The translations under genes were made by a program, and so were the position numbers. From Christensenellaceae bacterium (GTDB lineage: Bacteria; Bacillota; Clostridia; Christensenellales; Borkfalkiaceae): DNA of 63,759 bases. Below are positions 42,517-51,182 of this stretch, piece after piece (the stretch's first letter is position 1; each line of letters begins with the position of its first letter). The stretch spans positions 1 through 63,759 of the forward strand of contig JALEKY010000069.1 of NCBI GenBank assembly GCA_022768945.1, given 5' to 3'. The notes beneath the pieces were generated by a model. That model had not been told where the DNA came from. It saw only the letters and a list, made by a program, of their open reading frames with translations, and searched no databases.

Positions 42517-43214
42517 TCGGTATAAAAATCAGATTTTTTAATTACAAGGCGTAGTTTTTCTATCGCCTTTTTTTCAATCCTCGAAACGTAAGAACGAGAG
42601 ATTTTCAGTTTTTTCGCGACCTCTCGTTGCGGGAGAACCGGGCAACCGTTAATGCCGTATCGGAAGCATATTACCTCGAATTCCTTGTCGTCGAGATTTT
42701 TTCTTATAATATCCGCAAGTCCTTTGCTTTGAATGTTTCTGTCTACCTGATGAAACACGTTGTCGTCGCCTACGGAAATCAAGTCCATAAAAGTGAGTTC
42801 GTTCCCGTCCTTATCCGTGCCGAACGTATCCGAAAGGGACACGACGTTGCGGTGTTTTTTGTTTGCGCGCAAAAGCATAAGTATTTCGTTTTCGATGCAT
42901 CTCGCGGTATATGTGGCAAGTTGCGTTCCCTTATCGGGAGAATAGGAATTTATCGCTTTGATAAGACCGATGCTGCCCGCAGAAATCAAATCGTCCTGAT
43001 TTTCCGCTCCCTGATACTTCTTCACTATGTGCGCAACGAGTCTTAAGTTGTGGCTTATCAAAATCTCTTTGGCGTTTTCGTCGCCCTGTCTCATTTTTTC
43101 AAGGTACTTGGCTTCGTCTTTTGAGGAAAGGGGGCGAGGGAAAGTGTTTCCTTCGACAGACGAGGAAAAAAACAAAATTTTACCGAGTAGTTTTAATAGA
43201 TTTTCAAAAAACAT
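42513..43214 (-). CDS. sigK: sporulation sigma factor SigK
   Basis: 233 residues. It opens with a hydrophobic pro-sequence-like segment (FFENLLKLLGKILFFSSSV), then FPRPLSSKDEAKYL, region 2 (HNLRLVAHIVKKY, DLISAGSIGLIKAINSY, ATYTARCIENEILM) and region 4 ending REVAKKLKISRSYVSRIEKKA. This layout is sigma-K, the late mother-cell factor, made as a membrane-held precursor. The gene is uninterrupted, so no excision of a skin element is needed. ATG 43214 is preferred to the upstream start because AAAGGATTGAAT precedes it. Confidence 0.9.
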   Translation of the reverse strand: MFFENLLKLLGKILFFSSSVEGNTFPRPLSSKDEAKYLEKMRQGDENAKEILISHNLRLVAHIVKKYQGAENQDDLISAGSIGLIKAINSYSPDKGTQLATYTARCIENEILMLLRANKKHRNVVSLSDTFGTDKDGNELTFMDLISVGDDNVFHQVDRNIQSKGLADIIRKNLDDKEFEVICFRYGINGCPVLPQREVAKKLKISRSYVSRIEKKAIEKLRLVIKKSDFYTD

Positions 43215-43364
43215 ATTCAATCCTTTATCCGTACCGACGGGTAAAAGAATTTCGCAAAACAAGAACCGATAATCCGTCGGGCGACGACTGCGGCTAAGCC
43301 GGGCGCGTCTTTCGGTATATTGTATTAAAAATTTTTTTTAAATATGTTACAGCCCCTTTTGCTA

Positions 43365-43393
43365 TTGCTTCATTTTTCGAAATGTGTTATACT
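43365..43393 (+). promoter_or_regulatory. promoter giving a leaderless SDR message
   Basis: TTGCTT (43365-43370), 17 bases, TATACT (43388-43393). Transcription should start at about 43400, exactly the ATG of the SDR. An ATG at 43382 lies upstream of the predicted start site and cannot be used from this promoter. Confidence 0.65.
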
Positions 43394-43399
43394 TTTTAT

Positions 43400-44197
43400 A
43401 TGAACGGTTACACATTTATAACGGGCGCGACGGGCGGACTCGGAGAAGAGTTCTGCTTTCAGTGCGCAAAGAAAGGAGAAAACTTATTTCTCACCGGCAG
43501 AAGCGAAGAAAAACTTTCCTTGCTGAAAGAAAAACTTTTAAACAAATACCCGGGTATAAAAATAGACTATTGCCCGTGTATGCTGACGAGCGAAACGGAC
43601 AGAGCCGACCTTATGAAATATGCGGACGAAAAAAAGATTACCTTTTCGAGGTTCGTAAACGTTGCAGGCGTGGATACTCAGCTCGCGTTCGAAAAGTACA
43701 CGCAGGAAAAAATTCTGTTTCAGACGCGCGTAAATTTCGAAGCCGCCGTGTCGCTTGCGCATTACGTCCTCGACAGGCGTGAAAAGGAACTCTCGATTTT
43801 GGTTGTTTCGAGTATGTCGGGCGCGTGCCCGATGCCGTACTTCGCTATTTACAGCGCGACTAAACAAGCATTGGTTTATTTCTTTTCGGCGCTTAGAAAG
43901 GAACTTTCCGGGACGGGTGTGAAAGTTTCCGTTCTTATGCCGGGGGGGATTCCTACAAGACCTGATATTATAAACGATATTAAAATTCAGGGATTAAAGG
44001 GCAAACTTTCGTCAAAACCGAAAGACTTCGTCGTGAGGAAGGCCCTTGCCGGCGCGGATAAAAACAAACGCATAATTATCCCCGGCGCGTTCAACAAGTT
44101 CACGTACGCGGTTACGAGAATTACTCCGCCCGCGGTTTCGATGGCGTTCGTGGCGAAGCATTGGAAAGGAAAAGAAAAAGACGCTTTCTCAAAATAA
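43400..44197 (+). CDS. short-chain dehydrogenase/reductase
   Basis: 265 residues. TGATGGLGEEF is the cofactor loop, NVAGVD the fourth strand, and SSMSGACPMPYFAIYSATKQ contains the Ser-Tyr-x3-Lys site. The C-terminal part (ADKNKRIIIPGAFNKFTYAVTRITP) resembles the YqjQ/DltE-type ketoreductases with a hydrophobic membrane-leaning tail. Substrate unknown, perhaps an acyl or lipid ketone. The start at 43400 is chosen because it coincides with the predicted transcription start; the message would have no leader. Confidence 0.82.
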   Translation: MNGYTFITGATGGLGEEFCFQCAKKGENLFLTGRSEEKLSLLKEKLLNKYPGIKIDYCPCMLTSETDRADLMKYADEKKITFSRFVNVAGVDTQLAFEKYTQEKILFQTRVNFEAAVSLAHYVLDRREKELSILVVSSMSGACPMPYFAIYSATKQALVYFFSALRKELSGTGVKVSVLMPGGIPTRPDIINDIKIQGLKGKLSSKPKDFVVRKALAGADKNKRIIIPGAFNKFTYAVTRITPPAVSMAFVAKHWKGKEKDAFSK

Positions 44198-44293
44198 TCA
44201 CATCCACGGAACTTGACCTTAAAGCCCGTTCCTTATGCCAGGCTCGCGTCATTCTCGGTCGGCATGCCGGGGATAGATAATCAAAAAACGAAT

Positions 44294-44327
44294 ATGTGCC
44301 CTAAAACGCACATTAAATACTATTTTT
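44294..44327 (+). repeat. CGCRCRTTAW dispersed element, copy 6
   Basis: Core CGCACATTAA at 44307-44316, preceded by GTGCCCTAAAA and followed by ATACTATTTTT. It abuts the AGGAG of thyA. GTGC/GCAC can pair around CCTAAAAC, as GTGC/GCAC do in copy 4. Confidence 0.68.
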
Positions 44328-44342
44328 AGGAGAAATACAAGT

Positions 44343-45173
44343 ATGAGTTACGCCGATAAGGTTTTTATATCCAACTGCAAAGACATATTGGAAAACGGCA
44401 CGTGGGACACCGATTTGCAAGTCCGCCCGCACTGGCTTGACGGCACGCCCGCGCACACGGTTAAAAAATTCTGTATAGTAAACAGATACGACCTTCAAAA
44501 AGAATTCCCCATTCTGACCATAAGAAAGACGGCTTTCAAGTCCGCGATAGACGAAATTTTGTGGATTTGGCAGAAAAAGTCGAACAACGTTCACGACCTC
44601 AACAGTCACATATGGGATTCCTGGGCGGACGAAACGGGTTCCATCGGCAAGGCGTACGGCTACCAGCTTTCGGTAAAGAACAAATATAAAGAGGGCGAGT
44701 TCGACCAGGTTGACAGAGTCCTTTTCGATTTGAAAAACAATCCGAATTCCAGAAGAATTCTTACGAACATTTATAACTTCGAGGATTTGCACGAAATGCA
44801 TCTGTACCCTTGCGCGTACTCAATGACTTTTAACGTTTCGGGCAACACCCTGAACGGCATACTCAATCAGCGCTCGAACGATATGGTTGTGGCTAATAAC
44901 TGGAACGTCGTTCAGTACGCAGTACTTCTTACGATGTTCGCGCAGGTTTCGGGGCTTAAGACGGGCGAGCTCGTTCACGTTATTGCGGACGCGCATATTT
45001 ACGATCGCCACATTCCTGTTTTGAAGCAGATGTTCGAAAACCCCGTTTACGACGCGCCCAAGCTCATAATCAATCCCGACGTGAAGAATTTTTACGATTT
45101 CACCGTGAACGATTTCAAGCTTGAGGACTATCAGGCAACGCCGCTCAAAGAGAAATTAGAGGTAGCCGTTTAA
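44343..45173 (+). CDS. thyA: thymidylate synthase
   Basis: 276 residues, folate-dependent dUMP methylase. Catalytic cysteine in LYPCAYSMTF, dUMP-binding arginines and QRSNDMVVANNWNVVQYAVL, and HVIADAHIYDRH near the end are all present. Residues 65-100 (LWIWQKKSNNVHDLNSHIWDSW) are the small-domain segment. TAATG overlap with folA shows the classic thyA-folA pair that regenerates tetrahydrofolate. Confidence 0.96.
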   Translation: MSYADKVFISNCKDILENGTWDTDLQVRPHWLDGTPAHTVKKFCIVNRYDLQKEFPILTIRKTAFKSAIDEILWIWQKKSNNVHDLNSHIWDSWADETGSIGKAYGYQLSVKNKYKEGEFDQVDRVLFDLKNNPNSRRILTNIYNFEDLHEMHLYPCAYSMTFNVSGNTLNGILNQRSNDMVVANNWNVVQYAVLLTMFAQVSGLKTGELVHVIADAHIYDRHIPVLKQMFENPVYDAPKLIINPDVKNFYDFTVNDFKLEDYQATPLKEKLEVAV

Positions 45174-45670
45174 TGATAGCGATAGTAGCGGTCGACGAAA
45201 AATGGGGGATAGGCAAGAATAATTCGTTACTTTTTTCCGTTCCCGAGGATATGAAGTTTTTCCGCCAAACCACAACGGGCAAAGTGATTATAGTCGGGAG
45301 AAAAACTCTTGAATCCTTTCCCGGTGCGAAACCTCTTAAAAACAGAATAAACGTAGTGCTTTCCTCTTCAAAAGAATTCGAGGGTGCGGTGTGCGTGAAA
45401 AATAACGACGAACTTTTCGAGGAAATAAAAAAATATAAACGCGACGAGGTCTTCGTTTGCGGCGGCGCTTCCGTTTATAAAACTTTGTTGCCCTATTGCG
45501 AAAAAGCTCTTGTGACGAAAATCCGCGCCGACGGAAAAGCCGACGCGTTCTTCCCGAATTTGGACTTAAACGCAAACTGGGAATTAAAGGATGCGCGCCC
45601 CGAGAAAAGCGGAGAGCTTGAAATAGAATTCTGCGTTTACGAAAATAAAAATATATTAAACCGTATATAA
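45173..45670 (+). CDS. folA: dihydrofolate reductase
   Basis: 165 residues. AIVAVDEKWGIGKNNSLLF is the N-terminal loop, PEDMKFFRQTTTGKVIIVGRKTLESFP the substrate/NADPH region, and VFVCGGASVYKTLLPYC the GGA(S) motif. It recycles the dihydrofolate produced by ThyA, with which it overlaps by one base. Confidence 0.95.
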   Translation: MIAIVAVDEKWGIGKNNSLLFSVPEDMKFFRQTTTGKVIIVGRKTLESFPGAKPLKNRINVVLSSSKEFEGAVCVKNNDELFEEIKKYKRDEVFVCGGASVYKTLLPYCEKALVTKIRADGKADAFFPNLDLNANWELKDARPEKSGELEIEFCVYENKNILNRI

Positions 45671-45717
45671 AAATTAAAAAAGCTTAAACTACTATTGTCA
45701 GCAATCGGGAAATCGTT

Positions 45718-45750
45718 CGATATAGCGCACGTTATAACAGAACTTTTTCC
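45718..45750 (+). repeat. CGCRCRTTAW dispersed element, copy 7
   Basis: Core CGCACGTTAT at 45726-45735, followed by AACAGAACTTTTT. It lies downstream of folA, just before a terminator hairpin. Confidence 0.68.
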
Positions 45751-45751
45751 G

Positions 45752-45789
45752 AAAAACAGCGCAAAGCGGTTAAGCTTTTTTCTGTTTTT
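45752..45789 (+). terminator. terminator of the thyA-folA unit
   Basis: AAAAACAG (45752-45759) pairs with CTGTTTTT (45782-45789), with AAAGC/GCTTT inside. A perfect 8-base inverted repeat GCGGTTGC/GCAACCGC (45791-45798, 45815-45822) follows directly. Confidence 0.72.
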
Positions 45790-45875
45790 GGCGGTTGCTT
45801 GAATATATAGCTTTGCAACCGCGAAAGCCTCCTTTTATAAAGGAACGTTCTCGCGAGTAAGTTGCGAGGCGTTCG

Positions 45876-45912
45876 GAGGAGGATTACGGGAAACGTTTTC
45901 TCCTCTTTTTTT
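45876..45912 (+). terminator. second intrinsic terminator in the folA-spoVB gap
   Basis: GAGGAG (45876-45881) pairs with CTCCTC (45900-45905), followed by seven T. GGGCGGC/GCCGCCC comes soon after (45926-45944). The whole 45671-46061 gap has no credible gene; the stretch between the two terminators (45790-45912) could be a small RNA. Confidence 0.6.
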
Positions 45913-46061
45913 GTAAAGAAAAAAGGGCGGCGATTTGCCGCCCGAGAGATACTGTATGCGTTGTTTGATACTTGTCGTTTTCGAGATTTGAGTATATCGG
46001 AAACGGGATCTCTATGGAATAACCGCGATGATTTTCGGGAACGATTGTAGGCAAACGGCTT

Positions 46062-47696
46062 CTACGCCGCTTCCGTTTTGCGCAAACTAAAGCCTCTTTT
46101 CCCGAAAAGTACTACCGAAAACGAAACGTAAGCAAAGGCGACAAACGCGGATATAACGGCGAACCAAACGGTTCCTTTGAGTGCCGAATTTAAATAAAAG
46201 CCCCATAAAACGCATATTATCGACAGTAAAAGCTCTTTAGAAATATCGTATAAAATCGTGGGCAGTTTGATTTTTACTTTCAAAAAGCACAAGCATAGCG
46301 ACAGGGAAAGCGCAAGCGAAGCTATCTCGCCGGCGACCGCGCCGAAAATTCCGAAGTGAAAGAAAAATATGCTTGTAAAGCATATAGCCGTCTTTAATAT
46401 AAGCCCCGCGTACATCGAAAGAGTTACCTTTTTCTGTTTTCCGTCCGAAATAAGGCAGGCGTTAACAGTTTGTAAAAAGGAAAGGAGAACAACTTCCAAC
46501 GACGAAACGGTAAGCAGTTTTGAAGCGATTTCCGCATCGGAAGGAGTAAGCGAACGGTATAAAAAAGAGATTATGTCGGGTGAAAACAGCGCGAGGTATA
46601 GCGAGCACGGAATAGCGATAAACCCCGTAAAACGCATAATTTCAGGCAAATTTGCCATCTTGTTTTTTCCTCTCGACGAAAGAATCGGCACGGCTGTAGC
46701 CGCCGCTCCGAACGCTATAGCAATCGGCACTCCGGTTACCGCTGGTACGCAGCCGGAGTATAATCCGAACAAGCTTTCGGCATTTTCCCCGGAAGTTTTA
46801 AGCAAATTCAAAACGATAAAACTGTCCGCAATGTGTCCGAGCGGCAAAGCCATGGACGCGAGCGCGACGGGAACGGTTATCCGTAAAATATCTTTTAAAG
46901 AAGCTTTTTTTAGCGAAAGCTCCGCGGTTTTTCCCTCCTCGCCCGTTTCCGATATCGCCGTTTGTTTGTCCTTCTTTTTAAGAATAACGTATTTGATTAT
47001 AAGAAAAGCTGAGGCTGCAATCTCCGAAACGCTTACCGCCAGCACTGCGAAAAAGGCTTTTTCAATTACCGTGCTTCCGAAGTATTTACAGCAAACAAGC
47101 CCGAAAAAAGCTTTTACGATTTGTTCGGTTATCTGTGAAACGGCTGTCGGAGCGTTTGCTTTGCGACCTTGAAAATAGCCGCGAAAGCATGCGATAATCG
47201 ACACGAGAAAAACGGACGGAGCAAGAGCTTTATAGCATACGCCAACGCGTTCCACTCCCTGCATTTTTCCGAAAAAGTCCCCGAAAACAAACATTAACGC
47301 CGAAAAAATAAGCCCGACAGATCCGTAAAACAACAGGCTTTTAATCAAAACTCCACGTCCGTCGTTTCTATCCGAAACCATTTTGGATAAAGCAATCGGA
47401 AGCCCTGAAGAAGAAAGGGTGAGCATTGCCGTATAAACGGGGAACACCGTCTGGTATAAGCCGATCCCTTCAGAGCCTATCATCGAAGTAAGGGGTATTC
47501 TGTAAGCCGCGCCGATTATTTTTGCAAGTAAACCTCCGAGCGCAAGTATAAGTGCGCTTTTTACGAATCCGTCCGAACCGCGTTTTTTTACGAACACCGC
47601 CGAATTGCGTTTTTTTACGAACTCCGACGTGGCGCATTTTACGGACTCGTCCGATCTGCAATCCTTAACGGCGGGCTTTATTTGTCGCTCGGTCAT
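46062..47696 (-). CDS. spoVB: SpoVB-like polysaccharide flippase (MOP superfamily)
   Basis: 544 residues with about fourteen membrane helices. LALGGLLAKIIGAAYRIPLT then GSEGIGLYQTVFPVY are the SpoVB/MurJ-type opening. It is thought to flip lipid-linked peptidoglycan precursors for spore cortex. The first 45 residues are an unusual polar extension with repeated FVKKR units (EFVKKRNSAVFVKKRGSDGFVK). The gene overlaps spoVT by four bases and lies downstream of it, an order also known from Bacillus. Confidence 0.88.
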   Translation of the reverse strand: MTERQIKPAVKDCRSDESVKCATSEFVKKRNSAVFVKKRGSDGFVKSALILALGGLLAKIIGAAYRIPLTSMIGSEGIGLYQTVFPVYTAMLTLSSSGLPIALSKMVSDRNDGRGVLIKSLLFYGSVGLIFSALMFVFGDFFGKMQGVERVGVCYKALAPSVFLVSIIACFRGYFQGRKANAPTAVSQITEQIVKAFFGLVCCKYFGSTVIEKAFFAVLAVSVSEIAASAFLIIKYVILKKKDKQTAISETGEEGKTAELSLKKASLKDILRITVPVALASMALPLGHIADSFIVLNLLKTSGENAESLFGLYSGCVPAVTGVPIAIAFGAAATAVPILSSRGKNKMANLPEIMRFTGFIAIPCSLYLALFSPDIISFLYRSLTPSDAEIASKLLTVSSLEVVLLSFLQTVNACLISDGKQKKVTLSMYAGLILKTAICFTSIFFFHFGIFGAVAGEIASLALSLSLCLCFLKVKIKLPTILYDISKELLLSIICVLWGFYLNSALKGTVWFAVISAFVAFAYVSFSVVLFGKRGFSLRKTEAA

Positions 47697-48238
47697 TCCG
47701 ATAGTCCCCGAGAGATAAATTCCGCGCAGGTTAAAGCGATTTTCAAGTCGCTCTCCCGCATTTTATCCGTTTCGGAATAAGAAAACAGAATGCATCCGCC
47801 GACAACGTCGCCGTCGGAAAGTACCGGAACGATTATTTCGGACATAATCTTTTTTTCTTCCGCGCCGGTAAGCTGCACAGCCTCGCCGCCGTCCGAGTAG
47901 TTGATTATAATCGGAGTTTTGTCCCTTAAAATTTTTTCGAGTTTGGGGGAAATTCTTTCTCCGGCAAGCGATTTTTGACCGCCCGAAACAGCCGAAACGC
48001 AGTCCGTATCGCAAATCGCCGCGGCGTGCCCCGAAACAGAACGAACGGCTTCAGCCGCCACCGAGGCGAACCCGTCTACGCTTTTTATAGGCGAGTATTT
48101 TTTCAGAATAAGCTCCGTCCTTTCTGTGTAAATCTCTATCGGATCTCCCGAATTCATTCTGAGAGTCTTGCGTATTTCTTTGGGAATGACAACCCTCCCG
48201 AGTTCGTCTATTCTCCTGACTATTCCCGTCGCTTTCAT
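47693..48238 (-). CDS. spoVT: stage V sporulation regulator SpoVT
   Basis: 181 residues. An AbrB-type swapped-hairpin DNA-binding domain (MKATGIVRRIDELGRVVIPKEIRKTLRM) at 1-50 is followed by a GAF-like ligand domain (55-178). SpoVT tunes forespore sigma-G genes. AAGGAG precedes ATG, but this ribosome binding site lies in the arm of a long hairpin (48247-48323). Translationally coupled to spoVB. Confidence 0.93.
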   Translation of the reverse strand: MKATGIVRRIDELGRVVIPKEIRKTLRMNSGDPIEIYTERTELILKKYSPIKSVDGFASVAAEAVRSVSGHAAAICDTDCVSAVSGGQKSLAGERISPKLEKILRDKTPIIINYSDGGEAVQLTGAEEKKIMSEIIVPVLSDGDVVGGCILFSYSETDKMRESDLKIALTCAEFISRGLSE

Positions 48239-48246
48239 ATAATAAA

Positions 48247-48323
48247 AAAACTCCTTGTATTTTTCTATAAAAACAGAAAGAAAGATTCTTTCCGTTTATA
48301 GTGTTTTCAATACGAGGAGTTTT
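48247..48323 (-). promoter_or_regulatory. long hairpin containing the spoVT ribosome binding site
   Basis: Fifteen-base arms (48247-48261 and 48309-48323) pair with one mismatch. Inside, CTATAAA/TTTATAG and a further nine pairs close a 3-base loop, about 31 pairs in all. On the coding strand the 3' arm carries AAGGAG for spoVT and its partner CTCCTC lies 60 bases upstream, so translation may be blocked when the RNA folds. It could instead terminate the upstream MATE transcript. Confidence 0.6.
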
Positions 48324-48327
48324 ATGT

Positions 48328-48363
48328 AAAAGCCTTCTTTTTCGCGCATTATCGGCGTTTTTT
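48328..48363 (+). repeat. CGCRCRTTAW dispersed element, copy 8
   Basis: Core CGCGCATTAT at 48343-48352, flanked by AAAAGCCTTCTTTTT and CGGCGTTTTTT. Lies between the MATE gene and the spoVT hairpin. Confidence 0.72.
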
Positions 48364-48391
48364 GTCGGCTTTCGATTTTTTTCTTATACGC

Positions 48392-49792
48392 TCAGGCGTT
48401 TTCCTTTGCGGCGTTACGCTGCGCGTATTCTTTTTTGACTTTAGCGTATACCACAAAGAACTCTATAGCCTGAATTATCACGCACACGCCCCAGGACAGA
48501 GGGTACGAGGCGTATAAAACGCTTAGCTCGCGGTATTCGGCAAATACCGTATATATCCACAGAATTCTTAGTCCGCAAACGGACACGAGAGTTATTATCA
48601 TAGAGGAAAACGATTTGCCCATTCCTCTTAAAGCGCCGCTCAGAACGTCCATCACTCCGCACAGGAAGTACGGGGCGCATACGTAACTCATTCTCTGCAC
48701 GCCGTATGCGATAACGTCGTCTCTGCCGGGCGCGTAAATCGAAAGAAGGGGAACTGCAAGCAGATATGCGCCTATACCGAGAACCAGCCCTACTATCGTC
48801 ACCATAACCACGCACGCAAGCGTGATTTTACCTATTCTGTTTTGCTTATTCGCGCCTATATGCTGACCTATAAAAGCAAGCGCGGTTTGGTGGAAGGCGT
48901 TCATGCTCGTGTAGACGAAGCCTTCGATATTTCCCGCCGCGCCGTTACCCGACATGGCGACGTCTCCGAAGCCGTTGATTCCCGATTGAATTATTACGTT
49001 CGAAATGGAAAACAACGAGCCCTGAACGCCCGCGGGGACGCCTATAATCAAAATTTCCTTAATGCTGTTTTTGTAAATGCGAAGTTTTTTGATTTCCAAT
49101 CTGTAATTAGCTTTAACCTTAACGAGATATACGACGACAAGCACCGCGGATAGAGCCTGCGAGCATGTTGTAGCCCAGGCAACGCCGTCTACGTCCATTC
49201 CGAGAACTATTACGAAAAACAAATTGAGGAAAACGTTTAAAACGCCGGCGATTACGAGAAAGATAAGCGGGCGTTTCGTGTCGCCTATCGAACGAAGTAT
49301 AGCCGCGCCGAAGTTGTAAACAATCGCGAACGGAATTCCTATAAAATATATTCTGACGTACAGCGAAGACTGGTCGATGACGTTTTCGGGGGTGGCCATC
49401 CATTCCAGAAAGTATTTTGCGCAGATAAAACCGAATACGCCGAAAAACAATCCTCCGATTACCGCAGTAAGCATGGAAGTATGCACCATTTTATGCATTC
49501 CGACGTCGTCTTTGGCGCCGTAGCACTTCGCCACGCCTACGCCCGCGCCTACGGAAAGCCCGAGAATAAGGTTGACTATAAGGTTTATAAGCGCGCTTGT
49601 GGAGCTGACCGCGGCAAGAGCCGTGTCTGAAGCGAATCTGCCCACCACGATAATATCCGCGGCGTTAAAAAGCAGTGACAGCACGCCGGTGACTATGATC
49701 GGCAGCGTGTACAGAATAATCTTCTTGATTAAGTTCCCTTCGGTAAGGTCTACCGAAGCCTTGTCCGTCTTTATTTCTTTCGTTTGTTCCAT
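48392..49792 (-). CDS. MATE family efflux transporter
   Basis: 466 residues with twelve predicted helices in two matching halves: ITGVLSLLFNAADIIVVGRF opens the first and GVPAGVQGSLFSISNVIIQSGI the second. This is the DinF/NorM-type cation-coupled multidrug and toxin extruder. A charged ending (KVKKEYAQRNAAKENA) is cytosolic. Its own promoter is recognisable upstream at 49861-49888. No drug or metabolite can be assigned. Confidence 0.92.
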   Translation of the reverse strand: MEQTKEIKTDKASVDLTEGNLIKKIILYTLPIIVTGVLSLLFNAADIIVVGRFASDTALAAVSSTSALINLIVNLILGLSVGAGVGVAKCYGAKDDVGMHKMVHTSMLTAVIGGLFFGVFGFICAKYFLEWMATPENVIDQSSLYVRIYFIGIPFAIVYNFGAAILRSIGDTKRPLIFLVIAGVLNVFLNLFFVIVLGMDVDGVAWATTCSQALSAVLVVVYLVKVKANYRLEIKKLRIYKNSIKEILIIGVPAGVQGSLFSISNVIIQSGINGFGDVAMSGNGAAGNIEGFVYTSMNAFHQTALAFIGQHIGANKQNRIGKITLACVVMVTIVGLVLGIGAYLLAVPLLSIYAPGRDDVIAYGVQRMSYVCAPYFLCGVMDVLSGALRGMGKSFSSMIITLVSVCGLRILWIYTVFAEYRELSVLYASYPLSWGVCVIIQAIEFFVVYAKVKKEYAQRNAAKENA

Positions 49793-49860
49793 TCTATTTT
49801 TTTCCGCTATAAGTATATAATGTTCGGGGTAAAACCGTTTTCCCGACGGAGAATGAATCT

Positions 49861-49888
49861 ATTATAGCCGAAAAAAATTATTTTGCAA
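49861..49888 (-). promoter_or_regulatory. promoter of the MATE gene
   Basis: On the minus strand TTGCAA (49883-49888), a 16-base spacer and TATAAT (49861-49866). The leader to the ATG at 49792 is about 60 bases. Confidence 0.65.
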
Positions 49889-49959
49889 TCGTTTTGCGCG
49901 CTAAAACCGAACGAAGTTTATTTTTAATAAAACAATGCCCGCGAAGTCGCCCGCCGCAG

Positions 49960-50472
49960 TCAGATAACGGCGCATAGCCTGCACGCGATTACCGCCGACA
50001 AAACGCCCGCCAGAAGAGAAATAATTACGGGCAAAAGCAGCTTTGCGTTTTTCGCGCCGGAAAAATATACGGCGGATACGTAAAACACCGTTTCGCTCGA
50101 ACCGTAAATTACCGAAGCGCATCGCGATAAATAACCGTCCGCCCCGTACTTAGAGTAGAAATCGGAAAGAACGGCAAGACTCCCGCTGCCCGAAAAAGGC
50201 TTGATTAAAATCAGCTCCCCAAGCTCGGACGGAATGCCGAGAAATCCCCATACGGGCGTAAGTATCCTCTGCAGAAAACCGCTCAGTCCGCTCGCTTCGA
50301 AAAGCTCTGTCAACACGAAAATCGCCGCGAGGTAGGGGAATAGCGAAACTACGAGAGGTACGGCTTCCTTTGCTCCTCCGACAAACGCGTCGTAAACGTT
50401 TACCCCTTTAAAACGCGCAAAAACAGCCAAAATCAAAAAAATTACGGGGATTATGTAAACCGAAAAACTCAT
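49960..50472 (-). CDS. spmB: spore maturation protein B
   Basis: 170 residues, about five membrane helices of the nucleoside-recognition (Gate) fold. VGGAKEAVPLVVSLFPYLAAIFVL, then LILIKPFSGSGSLAVLSD and YGSSETVFYVSAVYF are the SpmB blocks. With SpmA it supports spore core dehydration and heat resistance. Its ATG overlaps the spmA stop by four bases. Confidence 0.92.
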   Translation of the reverse strand: MSFSVYIIPVIFLILAVFARFKGVNVYDAFVGGAKEAVPLVVSLFPYLAAIFVLTELFEASGLSGFLQRILTPVWGFLGIPSELGELILIKPFSGSGSLAVLSDFYSKYGADGYLSRCASVIYGSSETVFYVSAVYFSGAKNAKLLLPVIISLLAGVLSAVIACRLCAVI

Positions 50473-51023
50473 CTTCTTTTTTTCCTGAAAATCAATCCGG
50501 TGACGGCTAAAGCAATCCCCGTGGACAGCACGGTTGATATAAACGTGGGTAAAATAATATCGCTCGGAGAAACGCTTCCGGCCTTTTCCCTTAAAGCTAT
50601 CACGTTGGACGGCAAAAGCTGAATACCAGTAGCTGCGAGGACGAAAAGCATATTCATCGCATATTCGTTGCCCGTTTTATCCATTTCGGAGGCGGCTGTA
50701 ATTCCCATCGGCGTAGCGATTCCTCCCATACCGAGGAGGTTTGCCGAAATGTTCATCGCCGCGTATTTGCCGGCTTTTTCTCCGACGTTTCCGAATAGAA
50801 ATCTTACGGGTTTTTTCATTGCTTTCGCTAAAAAATCGTTCACGCCGGACTGCTCGGCCATTTTCGTTATGCCCATCCACACGGCGTACACCGCCGCGAG
50901 CGAAACGGAAAGATTAACCGCTTTTTCCGCTCCCGCAAGAGATGAGGTAAGAACTTCGGAAGGAGAAATTATCGTTAAAATCGCCACGGATAACGTAAAT
51001 ATTACAAAGAATACCGAATTCAT
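50469..51023 (-). CDS. spmA: spore maturation protein A
   Basis: 184 residues with Gate-domain helices. AVYAVWMGITKMAEQSGV, then MNISANLLGMGGIATPMGI and MLFVLAATGIQLLPSNVIALR match SpmA. Translated ahead of spmB in one unit. The metG promoter diverges from its upstream side. Confidence 0.93.
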   Translation of the reverse strand: MNSVFFVIFTLSVAILTIISPSEVLTSSLAGAEKAVNLSVSLAAVYAVWMGITKMAEQSGVNDFLAKAMKKPVRFLFGNVGEKAGKYAAMNISANLLGMGGIATPMGITAASEMDKTGNEYAMNMLFVLAATGIQLLPSNVIALREKAGSVSPSDIILPTFISTVLSTGIALAVTGLIFRKKRR

Positions 51024-51088
51024 ACTAAACTCTATGCTTCCGGTTTGCCGTTTATGTGCGCCACGCCGCCTTTTCCTCGGCTTTTTAC

Positions 51089-51117
51089 TTGCTTTTTACA
51101 TTAAAATTTTATATAAT
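51089..51117 (+). promoter_or_regulatory. promoter of metG-tatD
   Basis: TTGCTT (51089-51094), 17 bases, TATAAT (51112-51117). Leader of about 60 bases with AAGGAG before ATG 51183; no T-box elements are visible in it. Confidence 0.75.
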
Positions 51118-51182
51118 ATAAAGTAATATAACATGAGATAAACCGACGCTCGGTTTTACACCCCGCGCAAGGAGACTTCGAT

